NCBI GenBank assembly: GCA_031291415.1
Contig: JARLJB010000378.1
Location: 1-37,164 of the forward strand
Length of the DNA stretch: 37,164 bases
Source of the DNA: Telmatospirillum sp.
GTDB taxonomy: Bacteria > Pseudomonadota > Alphaproteobacteria > Rhodospirillales > Magnetospirillaceae
Reading direction: 5' to 3'
The notes under the pieces: model-generated
The model's input: the letters and a program-made list of their open reading frames with translations, nothing else
What the model was told of the DNA's origin: nothing
Database searches by the model: none
Program-made: the position numbers and the translations under genes
Part shown: piece by piece, positions 18,066 through 27,643 of the stretch
How the letters are laid out: each line of letters begins with the position of its first letter
Position numbering within the stretch: the first letter of the stretch is position 1

Positions 18066-19358
18066 ATGTCGATCGAACAGGGTTCCTCCCAACGCTTTTT
18101 CGGCGCCTCCTTGGCCGAGACCGACCCCGAGATCTTTTCTGCGATCGGAAAAGAGTTGGTCCGCCAGCAGGGGCAGATCGAATTGATCGCGTCGGAGAAC
18201 ATCGTTTCGAAGGCGGTTCTTGAGGCGCAAGGGTCGGTGCTGACCAACAAATATGCCGAAGGCTATCCGGGCAAGCGCTATTACGGCGGCTGCGAGTTCG
18301 TCGATATCGCCGAGGAATTGGCGATCGCGCGGGCTAAGAAGTTGTTCGACTGCGCCTATGCCAATGTCCAGCCGAATTCCGGTTCGCAGGCCAACCAAGC
18401 GGTGTTCCTGGCGTTGTTGCAGCCGGGCGACACATTTCTTGGCCTCGGCTTGGCGAGCGGCGGTCACCTGACTCATGGCGCCACGCCAAATCTTTCTGGG
18501 AAATGGTTCAAGTCCGTCCAATACGGTGTCCGTCTGCAAGATGCCCGGATCGACTTTGACGAGGTCGAACGGTTGGCCAAGGAACATCGGCCGAAGCTCA
18601 TCATCGCCGGCGGCTCGGCCTATCCGAGAATTATCGATTTTGCCAAATTCCGCGCTATCGCCGATTCCGTCGGAGCCTATTTCATGGTCGACATGGCGCA
18701 TTTCGCCGGTCTCGTCGCCGGTGGCGTGCATCCCAGTCCGTTGCCCCATGCCCATGTGGTGACGACGACGACCCACAAGACATTGCGTGGCCCGCGTGGC
18801 GGCATGATTCTGTCCAACGATCTCGATATCGGCAAAAAGATCAATTCGGCGATTTTCCCCGGTTTGCAGGGAGGGCCGCTGATGCATGTCATCGCCGGCA
18901 AGGCTGTGGCTTTCGGCGAGGCTCTGCGTCCGGAATTCAAGGTCTATGCCAAGGCCGTCAAAGACAATGCCGCGGTGCTCGCCGAGACCTTGGTTCGCCG
19001 TGGTGTGGATATCGTTTCCGGCGGCACGGACACGCATTTGATGCTGGTTGATCTGCGTCCCAAGAAGCTGACCGGCAAGGCTGCCGAGGCCAGTCTCGAA
19101 CGGGCCGGCATGACCTGCAACAAGAACGGCATTCCGTTCGACCCCGAAAAGCCGACCATTACGTCGGGCGTGCGGTTGGGGACGCCGGCGGCGACGACGC
19201 GGGGATTCGGTCTTGAGGAATTCCGTCTTGTTGGAAACCTTATTGGCGACGTGCTCGACGGCCTGACTGTCTCGCCCGACGACAATGGTGCAGCCGAACA
19301 CGCCGCGCGGGTCAAGGTGACCGAACTGTGCAAGCGGTTCCCCATCTATCAGCAGTAG
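18066..19358 (+). CDS. glyA: Serine hydroxymethyltransferase
   Basis: PLP enzyme that transfers the serine hydroxymethyl carbon to tetrahydrofolate, yielding glycine and methylene-THF. The protein has 430 residues. The PLP lysine is Lys238 in [14 protein letters not shown]. Other marks are the early [10 protein letters not shown]-like stretch (here [16 protein letters not shown]), [15 protein letters not shown] and [14 protein letters not shown] 18066 is chosen over the TTG at 18060 because AAGGA lies eight bases upstream. It sits 39 bases after rpiB and 32 before nrdR, a widespread alphaproteobacterial order. Confidence 0.97.
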   Translation: MSIEQGSSQRFFGASLAETDPEIFSAIGKELVRQQGQIELIASENIVSKAVLEAQGSVLTNKYAEGYPGKRYYGGCEFVDIAEELAIARAKKLFDCAYANVQPNSGSQANQAVFLALLQPGDTFLGLGLASGGHLTHGATPNLSGKWFKSVQYGVRLQDARIDFDEVERLAKEHRPKLIIAGGSAYPRIIDFAKFRAIADSVGAYFMVDMAHFAGLVAGGVHPSPLPHAHVVTTTTHKTLRGPRGGMILSNDLDIGKKINSAIFPGLQGGPLMHVIAGKAVAFGEALRPEFKVYAKAVKDNAAVLAETLVRRGVDIVSGGTDTHLMLVDLRPKKLTGKAAEASLERAGMTCNKNGIPFDPEKPTITSGVRLGTPAATTRGFGLEEFRLVGNLIGDVLDGLTVSPDDNGAAEHAARVKVTELCKRFPIYQQ

Positions 19359-19390
19359 TCGGCCGGGCGGAGCCAAAAGGGGGGTCGAAG

Positions 19391-19858
19391 ATGCGCTGTC
19401 CGTTTTGTGGCCATGACGATACGCAGGTGAAAGATTCGCGTCCGACCGAAGACAACTCCGCCATCCGCCGCCGCCGTTTTTGCACGGCCTGTGGTTCGCG
19501 GTTTACAACGTTCGAGCGCGTCCAGTTACGTGAACTGATCGTCGTCAAGAAGAACGGTCAACGCACCCCCTTCGACCGTGACAAGCTGGCTCGCTCGATT
19601 GCGATTGCCGTACGCAAGCGGCCGGTCGATCCCGATCGGGTCGAACGGATCGTCAACAGCATACAGCGGCGGCTGGAAAGCTGCGGCGAGGCGGAAATTT
19701 CAACGACCGGGATCGGCGAATTGGTCATGGAGGCGCTGGCCAACCTCGATCAGGTCGCCTATGTGCGGTTCGCTTCGGTCTACCGCAATTTCCGCGAGGC
19801 CAAGGATTTCGAGGATTTCGTAGGAAAGTTGGGTGGTGACGCCATCGACGACGACTGA
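19391..19858 (+). CDS. nrdR: Transcriptional repressor NrdR
   Basis: Nucleotide-sensing repressor of ribonucleotide reductase genes; 155 residues. The N-terminal zinc ribbon has Cys3/Cys6 and Cys31/Cys34, followed by an ATP-cone domain ([20 protein letters not shown]). The ATG at 19391 is preceded by an AGGGGGG-type purine run; a longer frame to 19328 lies inside glyA. It has no nrd genes nearby, so its targets are elsewhere. Its 3' end overlaps the ribD start. Confidence 0.97.
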   Translation: MRCPFCGHDDTQVKDSRPTEDNSAIRRRRFCTACGSRFTTFERVQLRELIVVKKNGQRTPFDRDKLARSIAIAVRKRPVDPDRVERIVNSIQRRLESCGEAEISTTGIGELVMEALANLDQVAYVRFASVYRNFREAKDFEDFVGKLGGDAIDDD

Positions 19859-20945
19859 TATCGGACATATGCAGGCGGCGCTGGGTTTGGCCCGGCGCGG
19901 CCTCGGGTCGGTGTGGCCCAATCCATCGGTCGGCTGCGTCCTGGTCAAGGACGGACGGGTGGTTGGTCGCGGCTGGACGGCAAAAGGGGGGCGACCGCAC
20001 GCGGAAACCGTCGCTTTGGCGCAAGCCGGCGCCGAGGCCCGCGGGGCGACCGCCTATGTCACCTTGGAACCCTGCAGTCATTATGGCAAAACCGGACCCT
20101 GCGCCGATGCGCTGATCGTTGCCGGCGTTTCGCGGGTTGTTGCCGCTCTCGAAGATCCTGACCCCAGGGTTTCCGGGCGCGGTCTGGCCCGACTGGCCAA
20201 TGCCGGCATTGATGTCGAGGTCGGCGTCTGCTCTGAAGCGGCCGCTGAGGCCAATGCCGGTTTTTTCAAGCGGGTCCTTCACGGTCGTCCGCTGGTGACG
20301 TGGAAGGTCGCCAGCTCTCTCGATGGCCGGATTGCGACGCATACGGGCGAAAGCCAGTGGATCACCGGGCCATTGTCGCGCGCGGCCGGTCATCGGCTGC
20401 GTGCGGAAAACGACGCGATTCTGGTCGGCAGCGGTACAGCCTTGGTCGACAATCCGGAATTGACATGCCGGTTGCCCGGTCTGGCGGACCGGTCGCCCAT
20501 TCGTGTGGTGGTCGATGGTTATCTGCGCCTGCCCTTGACCGCCAAACTGGTTGCCACGGCCAAGGAGCGGCCGACGTGGATATTGACGCGTAACGACAAC
20601 GATCCCGAAAGGGTGGAGGCGTTCGCGGCGTGCGGCGTCGAGATCATCGAGGTGCCGTTGGCGCCTGGTGGAAAAATCGATTTGGCGGCATCGCTGCAGG
20701 AATTGGGACAACGGGGGCTGACCCGCCTGTTGGTCGAGGGAGGCGCTCATCTGACGGCGGCTTTGTTCCGCCAGGCGCTGGTCGATCGGGTGGCATGGTT
20801 CCGCGCCCCGTTATTGCTGGGCGGCGACGCCGTTCCCGCGGCGATATCCTTTGGTGTCGACAGCCTGAAGCAGGCTCCGCGTTTTTCACGTCTGTCGATT
20901 GCCGACCTGGGTGGTGATCTGTTTGAATATTTCACAAGGGATTGA
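19833..20945 (+). CDS. ribD: Riboflavin biosynthesis deaminase/reductase RibD
   Basis: Bifunctional enzyme of the riboflavin pathway: an N-terminal deaminase acts on the pyrimidine product of GTP cyclohydrolase II, and a C-terminal reductase reduces its ribosyl chain. The protein has 370 residues. The deaminase zinc site is visible as HAETVAL and [15 protein letters not shown]; the reductase starts near [14 protein letters not shown] and includes LLVEGGAHL. The start is GTG at 19833 (or the adjacent GTG at 19836), with AGGAAA about six bases upstream, overlapping nrdR by about 25 bases. The in-frame ATG at 19869 would cut into the first conserved helix. Confidence 0.95.
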   Translation: MVTPSTTTDIGHMQAALGLARRGLGSVWPNPSVGCVLVKDGRVVGRGWTAKGGRPHAETVALAQAGAEARGATAYVTLEPCSHYGKTGPCADALIVAGVSRVVAALEDPDPRVSGRGLARLANAGIDVEVGVCSEAAAEANAGFFKRVLHGRPLVTWKVASSLDGRIATHTGESQWITGPLSRAAGHRLRAENDAILVGSGTALVDNPELTCRLPGLADRSPIRVVVDGYLRLPLTAKLVATAKERPTWILTRNDNDPERVEAFAACGVEIIEVPLAPGGKIDLAASLQELGQRGLTRLLVEGGAHLTAALFRQALVDRVAWFRAPLLLGGDAVPAAISFGVDSLKQAPRFSRLSIADLGGDLFEYFTRD

Positions 20946-21015
20946 GGGAGGGGGCGTCGTCCGCCCCGCCATTCAACGTTACCTCGACAACAACGGATTA
21001 AGGCAGGAATTCAAT

Positions 21016-21603
21016 ATGTTTACTGGCATTGTCACGGATCTTGGCGAGGTGCTGGATATCTCCGGCAAGGGAGACGTTCTGTTCAAGATCCGCACCGCCT
21101 TCAAGGTCGAAGATGTTCCGATCGGAGCCTCAATCGCCAATAACGGCGTCTGTCTCACTGTTATCGACCGGGGAGCCGATTGGTTCGCTGTGCAAGCTTC
21201 GGCGGAAACGCTCGACAAAACGACGCTGGGCGAATGGAAGCCGGGAACCCGGATCAATCTTGAACGCGCCATGAGTCTTGGCGACGAGCTGGGCGGGCAT
21301 ATCGTTTCCGGCCATGTCGACGGCGTGGCGACGGTCGTGGCGATCCGGCCGGAAAACGATTCTCTTCGTTTTTCCTTCGAAGTGCCTGATACGCTAAAGC
21401 GTTTTATCGCTTCCAAGGGGTCGGTGGCCATCGACGGCGTGTCCCTGACCGTCAATGAGGTCGAGGGCGCTCGTTTCGGCGTCAATATTATTCCCCATAC
21501 GCGGGCCGTAACGGCATTCGGCGGTTACCAGGTGGGCTCGCGGGTTAATCTCGAAATCGATATGTTGGCGCGCTATGTTGCGCGCCTGCTGGAGAAGGAT
21601 TGA
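21016..21603 (+). CDS. ribE: Riboflavin synthase, alpha subunit
   Basis: Dismutates two 6,7-dimethyl-8-ribityllumazine molecules to riboflavin. The 195-residue protein shows the internal duplication of the family: the first barrel starts MFTGIVTDLGEV with NNGVCLTV, and the second contains SGHVDGVATV and IDGVSLTVNEV. The ATG has GCAGGAA upstream. A 70-base gap after ribD has no gene and is too short for an FMN riboswitch. Confidence 0.96.
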   Translation: MFTGIVTDLGEVLDISGKGDVLFKIRTAFKVEDVPIGASIANNGVCLTVIDRGADWFAVQASAETLDKTTLGEWKPGTRINLERAMSLGDELGGHIVSGHVDGVATVVAIRPENDSLRFSFEVPDTLKRFIASKGSVAIDGVSLTVNEVEGARFGVNIIPHTRAVTAFGGYQVGSRVNLEIDMLARYVARLLEKD

Positions 21604-21607
21604 TCCT

Positions 21608-22732
21608 TTGCCGAACATTCACGGGTCCCTGTCTTCCATCGAGGAGATCATCGAGGAGGCGCGCTGCGGCCGGATGTTTATCCTGATCGACGACGAGGAT
21701 CGGGAGAACGAGGGCGATCTGGTCATTCCGGCCCAGATGGCAACGGCTGAGGTGGTGAACTTCATGGCCAGGTTCGGCCGTGGATTGATCTGCCTGGCCA
21801 TGACCCGCGAGAGGATCGAACGTTTGGGGCTCTCGATGATGGCGCAATCGAACGCGTCGCGTCATCAGACGGCCTTTACCGTCAGTATCGAGGCCCGTGA
21901 AGGGGTGACGACCGGCATTTCGGCAGCAGATCGGGCGACCACCATTGCCGCCGCCGCCAATCCGTCCAGTGGGCCGCAAGACATTGTCAGTCCCGGACAC
22001 GTATTCCCATTGATGGCTCGGGACGGCGGCGTTCTGGTCCGTGCCGGCCATACGGAGGCGGCGGTTGACGTGGCGCGCCTGGCCGGTCTCACGCCGGCCG
22101 GGGTGATTTGCGAAATCATGAACGACGACGGGACCATGGCCCGTAGTCCCGATCTGGTGACGTTCGCCGGACTTCATGGATTGAAAATCGGGACCATTGC
22201 CGATCTGATCGCCTATCGCCGCCGCCATGACAAGATCGTCCGCCGTACGCTCGAGACTGATTTCCACTCGATCCATGGCGGCGACTGGAAAATGGTCATC
22301 TATGTCAACTCGATCGCCAATGCCGAGCATGTGGCGTTGGTCAAAGGAGACGTGTCATCCGGCGGACCGGTGCTGGCCCGTGTCCATGCGCTTAATGTGC
22401 TTGACGATGTGCTGGGCGCCAAGGATTCCGGAAAGGCCGGTCTGTTGCATGCGGCCATGGACGTGGTCGCCGAGGCCGGGCGGGGTGTCGTCCTGCTGAT
22501 CCGCGAGCCCCTGCCGACCAGTCTTGGTGACCGGTTGCGGGCCAGAATCGCAGGAACCGAGGAACCCGGTCAATTGCGTGATTATGGCATCGGCGCGCAA
22601 ATCCTGGTCGATCTCGGGGTTTCCGAGATGATCCTTTTGTCGAATACCAAAAAGACTATCATCGGGTTGGATGGTTATGGTCTCAGCGTCGTCGAACAGC
22701 GACCGATTCCTGGTCAGAAGGAGAAGCAATGA
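21608..22732 (+). CDS. ribBA: DHBP synthase with degenerate GTP cyclohydrolase II domain
   Basis: The N-terminal half is 3,4-dihydroxy-2-butanone 4-phosphate synthase, which makes the four-carbon unit of riboflavin from ribulose 5-phosphate; its acidic metal motif [11 protein letters not shown] is at residues 28-38 and looks intact. The C-terminal half aligns with GTP cyclohydrolase II, but the zinc motif RVHSEC...CDC is replaced: residues 258-263 read RVHALN and the following loop has no cysteines. This half should not hydrolyse GTP, so a separate ribA is needed. Such RibBA variants are known in proteobacteria as RibBX. The start is TTG at 21608, five bases after ribE, with AAGGAT upstream; 374 residues. 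Confidence 0.92.
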   Translation: MPNIHGSLSSIEEIIEEARCGRMFILIDDEDRENEGDLVIPAQMATAEVVNFMARFGRGLICLAMTRERIERLGLSMMAQSNASRHQTAFTVSIEAREGVTTGISAADRATTIAAAANPSSGPQDIVSPGHVFPLMARDGGVLVRAGHTEAAVDVARLAGLTPAGVICEIMNDDGTMARSPDLVTFAGLHGLKIGTIADLIAYRRRHDKIVRRTLETDFHSIHGGDWKMVIYVNSIANAEHVALVKGDVSSGGPVLARVHALNVLDDVLGAKDSGKAGLLHAAMDVVAEAGRGVVLLIREPLPTSLGDRLRARIAGTEEPGQLRDYGIGAQILVDLGVSEMILLSNTKKTIIGLDGYGLSVVEQRPIPGQKEKQ

Positions 22733-23190
22733 GCGGCGTACGCATTCTGATCGTTGAATCACGATTCTACGACGAGATCACCGACAATCTTGTCAAAGGC
22801 GTCGTCAAGGAACTGGCTGCCGTTGGGGCCGGTTACAAGCGGCTGATCGTGCCGGGGATCTTGGAGATTCCCGCGGCTATTCGATACGCGATCCGGGCGA
22901 TGGAGCTCCGGGCCACCGACGAGCGCTATGCCGGGTATATCGCGCTCGGTTGTGCGATCAAGGGGGAAACGGACTATTACGAGCATATTTCCCGAGAAGC
23001 GATCGCCGGTATCCAGAAATTGGCGCTCGATTACACCTTGGCTGTTGGCAACGGCATTCTGACCGTGCATAACCGCGCGCAAGCGATGGAACGCTGCTCC
23101 CCGGAGCGGCGGAACTTTGGTGGCCAGGCGGCCCGCGCTTGCCTACGCATGGTCGAAATCAAACGCGAGCTAAGTCTCATACCCAAATGA
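22729..23190 (+). CDS. ribH: 6,7-dimethyl-8-ribityllumazine synthase
   Basis: Condenses the pyrimidine and four-carbon precursors to lumazine; 153 residues, overlapping ribBA by four bases (ATGA). Family marks are VPGILEIPAAI, IALGCAIKGET and GNGILTVHN. The catalytic histidine (His88 in Bacillus subtilis, in GATTHYDY) corresponds here to Tyr83 in GETDYYEHIS, with a His three residues later. The usual C-terminal phosphate-site segment is also altered (ERRNFGG). The enzyme may still work, since the family tolerates changes at this His, or activity may be reduced. No second ribH is in the window. Confidence 0.93.
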   Translation: MSGVRILIVESRFYDEITDNLVKGVVKELAAVGAGYKRLIVPGILEIPAAIRYAIRAMELRATDERYAGYIALGCAIKGETDYYEHISREAIAGIQKLALDYTLAVGNGILTVHNRAQAMERCSPERRNFGGQAARACLRMVEIKRELSLIPK

Positions 23191-23723
23191 CAGCCAACAA
23201 AGGTAAGAATAAGTCAGCGCTTCGGCGCTCAACGGCCCGACTGGCGGCGGTGCAGGCTCTTTATCAAAGCGAGCTGACCGGTCATCCGGCCGATCGCGTT
23301 TTGGAGGACTTCCTTCAATACGGAATCGGATCCTCGGTTACCCTTGGACAAGATGCCGACGAAGATTCAGCCGGTGGCGAAGTCGAGCATATCCTGGCAC
23401 CACCTGACGGCGCGCTGCTCGCGGTGATTTTTCGTGGCGCCACGGCCCGACGCGAGGTCTTGGACGAGATGATTGCCGGAGCTCTTACCGGCGATTGGAC
23501 CGTCGAACGGTTGGAATCTGTGCTGCGCGCCATCCTGCGCGGTGGCGCCTTCGAATTGATCGATTGTCCAGACGTGCCGGTGAGGGTGGTGATATCCGAA
23601 TATGTCGACATTGCTCATGCCTTCTATTCGGGTCCGGAGCCCGGGCTGGTGAATGCCGTGCTCGACCGGATCGCACGGGTGGTGCGAGCCGATGAGATCG
23701 GCGGCGATGCCCGGCCTCGATGA
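23187..23723 (+). CDS. nusB: Transcription antitermination factor NusB
   Basis: RNA-binding partner of NusE (ribosomal protein S10) in rRNA antitermination complexes. The protein has 178 residues and is all-helical. It begins after a basic tail with RRSTARLAAVQALYQSELT and has the C-terminal ILRGGAFEL...VRVVISEYVDIAHAFY. The ATG overlaps the ribH stop by four bases, the usual ribH-nusB coupling. The length is somewhat above the E. coli protein because of an insertion near residues 50-70 (acidic, DADEDSAGGEVE). Confidence 0.94.
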   Translation: MTANKGKNKSALRRSTARLAAVQALYQSELTGHPADRVLEDFLQYGIGSSVTLGQDADEDSAGGEVEHILAPPDGALLAVIFRGATARREVLDEMIAGALTGDWTVERLESVLRAILRGGAFELIDCPDVPVRVVISEYVDIAHAFYSGPEPGLVNAVLDRIARVVRADEIGGDARPR

Positions 23724-24693
23724 ATTCTCGCTGATCGAACGGTTGTTCGCTCCCCTTGCCGCCAGGCATCCGGGAGCGCTGGGCTTGACCGACGACGCTG
23801 CCCTGATCGACGGTCCGGCTGGCCAGCAGTGGGCGATCACCACCGATGCCCTGGTCGCCGGTGTCCATTTCCTGCCGGACGATCCACCGGATCTGATTGC
23901 CCGCAAGTTGCTTCGGGTCAATCTGTCCGATCTGGCCGCCATGGGCGCGACACCTTTTGCCGTGCTATTGGCGACATGTTTCCCGCTCGGTGTTGATGAG
24001 CGCTGGCTCGAATGTTTCGCAAGCGGATTAAAAACCGATTGCGAGATCTTTTCAGTGGCGGTGATCGGCGGTGACACGGTGGCGACGCCTGGACCGCTGA
24101 CCTTGGCCGTGACGGCTATCGGGGCGGTGGCGCAAGGTTCCGCCCTATTGCGGTCGAACGCTCGTTCGGGAGACGATATCTGGGTGTCCGGGGCAATTGG
24201 TGATGCCGCCTTCGGACTTCTGGTGGCGCAAGGGCGGACGTCCGGTTTGACGCCGGCAGCGGTCGAAGCCCTGCTTGAGCGCTATCGCTTGCCGTCACCA
24301 CGCACGGCTCTCGGGCCGGCGCTCATCGGTCTGGCTCGTGCGGCGATGGACATTTCCGACGGCCTGATCGGCGATCTTGATCACATATGCAAGACGTCTG
24401 GCGTCGGCGCGGTGGTCGAAGCCGGCCGCCTTCCTCTGTCAGCCGCAGTGGAGGCGGCGATGGCGGCGGGCTTTGGTGGCGTCGAACGGGCACTGACCGG
24501 TGGCGATGATTATGAGCTGTTGTTCACGGTCCCGCCCGACAAAGCCGCCGCCATTGGCGAGCTAGGCCGGAGGCTTGGCTTGCGCTTGACGAAAATCGGG
24601 CAGATCATTGATGGAGAAGGGGTTCGCGTCGTAAACGCCAATGGCGATCCCCTAACACTGACGGGCAGTGGGTACCGTCATTTCGGCGGGTAA
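23707..24693 (+). CDS. thiL: Thiamine-monophosphate kinase
   Basis: ATP-dependent kinase that makes thiamine diphosphate from thiamine monophosphate; 328 residues from the ATG at 23707 (an ATG at 23695 is also in frame). Motifs are LGLTDDAALID, TDALVAGVHF, RVNLSDLAAMGA, GGDTV, the metal site MDISDGLIGDL and GGDDYELLF. It overlaps nusB by 17 bases, the standard nusB-thiL arrangement, and ends three bases before the next gene. Confidence 0.96.
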   Translation: MPGLDEFSLIERLFAPLAARHPGALGLTDDAALIDGPAGQQWAITTDALVAGVHFLPDDPPDLIARKLLRVNLSDLAAMGATPFAVLLATCFPLGVDERWLECFASGLKTDCEIFSVAVIGGDTVATPGPLTLAVTAIGAVAQGSALLRSNARSGDDIWVSGAIGDAAFGLLVAQGRTSGLTPAAVEALLERYRLPSPRTALGPALIGLARAAMDISDGLIGDLDHICKTSGVGAVVEAGRLPLSAAVEAAMAAGFGGVERALTGGDDYELLFTVPPDKAAAIGELGRRLGLRLTKIGQIIDGEGVRVVNANGDPLTLTGSGYRHFGG

Positions 24694-24696
24694 ACG

Positions 24697-25164
24697 ATGA
24701 AAAAAATCATCCTGATCGCCGTGTTGATTGTGATCTTGGTGATCGGTGTTATCGGCGGATTGGCTGCCTTTGGGATGGGGCCGTTTCCCAATCTGATCAA
24801 GCCGTTCAAGATCGGTGAGGCCAGTTCGGACGCGCCTCCAGCCGCGGCCGAGGTCAAAGGGCGGACGTTCGACCTCGGAACCTTCATCATTCCATTGGTT
24901 TCCAAACATGATATCGGCCGGCAGGTCGGCATGGACTTGGCGATTGTCGTCACCGAGGGGGCGGCGGGCCGTGTCAGCAGCGAATTGCCTCGCCTGCAGA
25001 ATGCGATTCTGGTCGATCTCTATGACTTCGTGCCACAGCACGCCGACACCCATTCGGCGGCGGACAAAGAGGCGATTCATCAGAGATTGATCAAGGTTTC
25101 CAGTCGGTTGTTTGGAGACGATGCAATTCGCAACGTGATCATCAAGTCTCTTTATGATCGATGA
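24697..25164 (+). CDS. FliL-like membrane-anchored protein
   Basis: A 155-residue protein with one N-terminal membrane helix (about residues 4-26), a Pro/Ala linker and a periplasmic domain. The domain looks like that of the flagellar basal-body protein FliL: LGTFIIPLVS...QVGMDLAIVV, then ELPRLQNAILVDLYDFVP. Real FliL sits around stators in the flagellar basal body. This gene lies after thiL, far from flagellar structural genes but in a genome with motAB. It may therefore be a FliL paralogue working outside the motor or a dispersed motor gene. The start is three bases after thiL, so it is cotranscribed. Confidence 0.6.
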   Translation: MKKIILIAVLIVILVIGVIGGLAAFGMGPFPNLIKPFKIGEASSDAPPAAAEVKGRTFDLGTFIIPLVSKHDIGRQVGMDLAIVVTEGAAGRVSSELPRLQNAILVDLYDFVPQHADTHSAADKEAIHQRLIKVSSRLFGDDAIRNVIIKSLYDR

Positions 25165-25413
25165 GCGGCCGGTGGTGCGAAGATCGCTAATGTCGGCGTC
25201 AAAATTGGTTAAATGGTCAGTCCAATTCTTGGATAACTTGTAACAGTATTGAAACGAGAGGCGGAAAACGTAGACAGTTGGGTTGCGTGTGGTCTTCTCT
25301 TCTGGCAGTTTGTGGCGCTGCCTTGATCCTGATCCGGGCGCTTCTGCCGTCGTGTTCGGACGGGTCCAAGCGGGTGCAAAGAACGGCATCTCAAGGGGAT
25401 AGGAAGGACAAGA
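25165..25413 (+). other. Long region upstream of hppA
   Basis: The 249 bases hold an inverted repeat AATTGG/CCAATT (25203-25227) and an AT-richer patch near 25225-25260 that probably contains the hppA promoter, though no good -35/-10 pair stands out. The ribosome binding site just before the ATG is GGATAGGAAGGA. A plus-strand frame opening at 25278 has a hydrophobic start but runs far into hppA, and I do not accept it as a gene. Confidence 0.35.
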
Positions 25414-27495
25414 ATGGCCTACACGTTCGTTTTGGCTTGCGGCGTACTGGCGCTCCTTTACGGTGGCTACGCCAGTCGCGCGGTGCTTTCGGCTCCGGCC
25501 GGAAATGCCCGCATGCAAGAAATCGCCGCCGCGGTGCAAGAAGGCGCTCGCGCCTATCTGAACCGCCAATACACCACCATCGCAATCGTCGGTGTCGTCG
25601 TCGGGATCATCCTCGGCTGGCGTCTCGGGTTGCACGTTGCCGCCGGTTATGTGATCGGTGCCGTGTTGTCCGGTGCGGCCGGCTATATCGGCATGAACGT
25701 CTCGGTCCGCGCCAATGTGCGCACGGCCGAAGCGGCCCGCTCCGGCGGCCTGGCGCCGGCGCTTTCCGTTGCCTTCCAGTCGGGTGCGATTACCGGCATG
25801 TTGGTTGTCGGCCTCGGCCTTCTTGGGGTTACCGGCTATTACATGGCGCTGCGTCACGTCGGCTTCGAGGGGCGGCATCTGATGGAAGGCCTGGTCGCCT
25901 TGTCCTTCGGCGCCTCGCTGATTTCTATTTTCGCCCGGTTGGGCGGCGGCATTTTCACGAAGGGTGCCGATGTCGGCGCCGATCTGGTCGGCAAAGTCGA
26001 AGCTGGTATTCCCGAGGACGATCCGCGTAACCCGGCGGTGATCGCCGACAACGTCGGCGACAATGTTGGCGATTGCGCCGGTATGGCGGCCGATCTGTTC
26101 GAGACCTACGCCGTGACCACTGTGGCCACCATGCTGCTGGCGTCGATCTTCTTTTCCGGTCCGTCGCAGGAAAAACTGATGCTGTTTCCGTTGCTGATCG
26201 GCGCGGTGTGCATCATCGCTTCGGTGATCGGTACGTTTTTCGTGCGTCTCGACGGCTCCCAGAAGATCATGCGGGCGCTTTATAAGGGACTGGTTGCCAC
26301 CGGCATCTTGTCGCTGATCGCCATCGGTTTGGCGGCGCAGTGGCTATTCGGCGGTTTCGACGCCACGTTCACAACGACCAGTGGTCTGGTGATTTCGGTG
26401 AAGTCGCTATTCCTCTGCTCGATCGCCGGTTTGCTGATTACCGGCCTGTTGGTGTGGATCACCGAATATTATACCGGTACGGATTACCGTCCGGTGCGAA
26501 GCGTCGCTTTGGCTTCGACCACCGGTCACGGAACCAATGTGATCCAGGGTCTGGCGGTATCGATGGAAGCCACGGCATTGCCGGTGTTGGTCATTTCCGT
26601 CGGTATCATCGTGACCTATATGCTGGCTGGCCTTTTTGGCATAGCCATCGCTGCGACGACCATGCTGGCGTTGGCCGGCATCATCGTGGCGTTGGACGCC
26701 TATGGGCCGGTGACCGACAATGCCGGCGGCATTGCCGAAATGGCCGACCTTCCCAAGGATGTCCGCAAAGTCACCGATGCTCTCGATGCCGTTGGCAACA
26801 CGACCAAGGCCGTGACCAAGGGCTATGCGATCGGGTCGGCGGGTTTGGCCGCACTGGTGCTGTTTTCAGCCTATACCGAGGATCTCCACCACTACTTCCC
26901 CAATCTCTCGGTCAGTTTCTCGCTGCAGGATCCGTTCGTCGTGATCGGATTGTTCATCGGCGGGCTCTTGCCTTATCTGTTCGGCGCCATGGGGATGATG
27001 GCGGTGGGTCGGGCGGCCGGAGCCGTGGTCGTTGAGGTCAGACGTCAGTTCAAGGAAATTCCTGGCATCATGGCCGGTACCAGCAAGCCGGATTACGGGC
27101 GGGCTGTCGACATGCTGACCAAGGCGGCCATCAAGGAGATGATCGTCCCCTCGTTGTTGCCCGTTCTGGCGCCGGTGGTTCTTTATGTCGTGGTGTATGC
27201 CGTCGCCGGCCAGTCCTCCGCCTTCTCGTCGCTGGGGGCGATGCTGCTTGGCACTATCGTCACCGGTCTGTTCGTCGCCTTGTCGATGACCTCGGGTGGC
27301 GGTGCCTGGGACAACGCCAAAAAGTATATTGAGGATGGTCATCACGGCGGTAAGGGGTCGGATGCCCATAAGGCGGCGGTAACCGGAGATACCGTCGGCG
27401 ATCCCTATAAGGATACCGCTGGGCCGGCGGTCAATCCGATGATCAAGATCATCAACATCGTTGCTCTTCTTCTGCTGGCCATCGTGGCCGGCTGA
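25414..27495 (+). CDS. hppA: Membrane-bound proton-translocating pyrophosphatase
   Basis: Integral membrane pyrophosphatase that couples PPi hydrolysis to proton pumping across the inner (or intracytoplasmic) membrane; 693 residues with about 15-16 hydrophobic helices. The PPi/magnesium-binding motif [11 protein letters not shown], the acidic [21 protein letters not shown] region and the C-terminal [16 protein letters not shown] are all intact. The residue deciding potassium need is Lys465 in GNTTKA, the form of potassium-independent enzymes. Such pumps are common in photosynthetic and related alphaproteobacteria. Confidence 0.97.
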   Translation: MAYTFVLACGVLALLYGGYASRAVLSAPAGNARMQEIAAAVQEGARAYLNRQYTTIAIVGVVVGIILGWRLGLHVAAGYVIGAVLSGAAGYIGMNVSVRANVRTAEAARSGGLAPALSVAFQSGAITGMLVVGLGLLGVTGYYMALRHVGFEGRHLMEGLVALSFGASLISIFARLGGGIFTKGADVGADLVGKVEAGIPEDDPRNPAVIADNVGDNVGDCAGMAADLFETYAVTTVATMLLASIFFSGPSQEKLMLFPLLIGAVCIIASVIGTFFVRLDGSQKIMRALYKGLVATGILSLIAIGLAAQWLFGGFDATFTTTSGLVISVKSLFLCSIAGLLITGLLVWITEYYTGTDYRPVRSVALASTTGHGTNVIQGLAVSMEATALPVLVISVGIIVTYMLAGLFGIAIAATTMLALAGIIVALDAYGPVTDNAGGIAEMADLPKDVRKVTDALDAVGNTTKAVTKGYAIGSAGLAALVLFSAYTEDLHHYFPNLSVSFSLQDPFVVIGLFIGGLLPYLFGAMGMMAVGRAAGAVVVEVRRQFKEIPGIMAGTSKPDYGRAVDMLTKAAIKEMIVPSLLPVLAPVVLYVVVYAVAGQSSAFSSLGAMLLGTIVTGLFVALSMTSGGGAWDNAKKYIEDGHHGGKGSDAHKAAVTGDTVGDPYKDTAGPAVNPMIKIINIVALLLLAIVAG

Positions 27496-27576
27496 TCGAA
27501 GGCAAATCCAATCCTTTCCCCTGGGGAACACCCGACCTGGGGGAAAGGAAGATCGATAACGCCAACCGTTCTCGAC

Positions 27577-27612
27577 AAAAAAGCCCGCCGTCCGAAGACT
27601 GGCGGGCTTTTT
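27577..27612. terminator. Bidirectional intrinsic terminator
   Basis: GCCCGCC/GGCGGGC (27583-27589, 27601-27607) is flanked by six As and five Ts, so it works on both strands for convergent hppA and bamE. Another stem, CCTTTCCCC with GGGGGAAAGG (from 27512), precedes it without a T-run. Confidence 0.93.
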
Positions 27613-27643
27613 ACGAAGGGTAACAGATCCCTGAAGGGGGTTG

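Noticed and set aside
17676-19376. Very long minus-strand open frame opposite rpiB and glyA
   Set aside because: It lies antisense to two clear genes and its product resembles no family; long antisense frames are common in GC-rich DNA.
17172-21607. FMN riboswitch controlling the riboflavin genes
   Set aside because: Gaps inside the operon are at most about 70 bases, too short for the element, and none of its conserved blocks is visible upstream of rpiB.
24652-25878. Long minus-strand open frame opposite the FliL-like gene and the start of hppA
   Set aside because: Covers two genes and their gap in antisense; low-complexity product, no start signal.
25278-26030. Plus-strand frame in the hppA leader that could encode a leader peptide
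   Set aside because: Begins at a TTG without a ribosome binding site and runs deep into hppA out of frame as an Arg-rich shadow.
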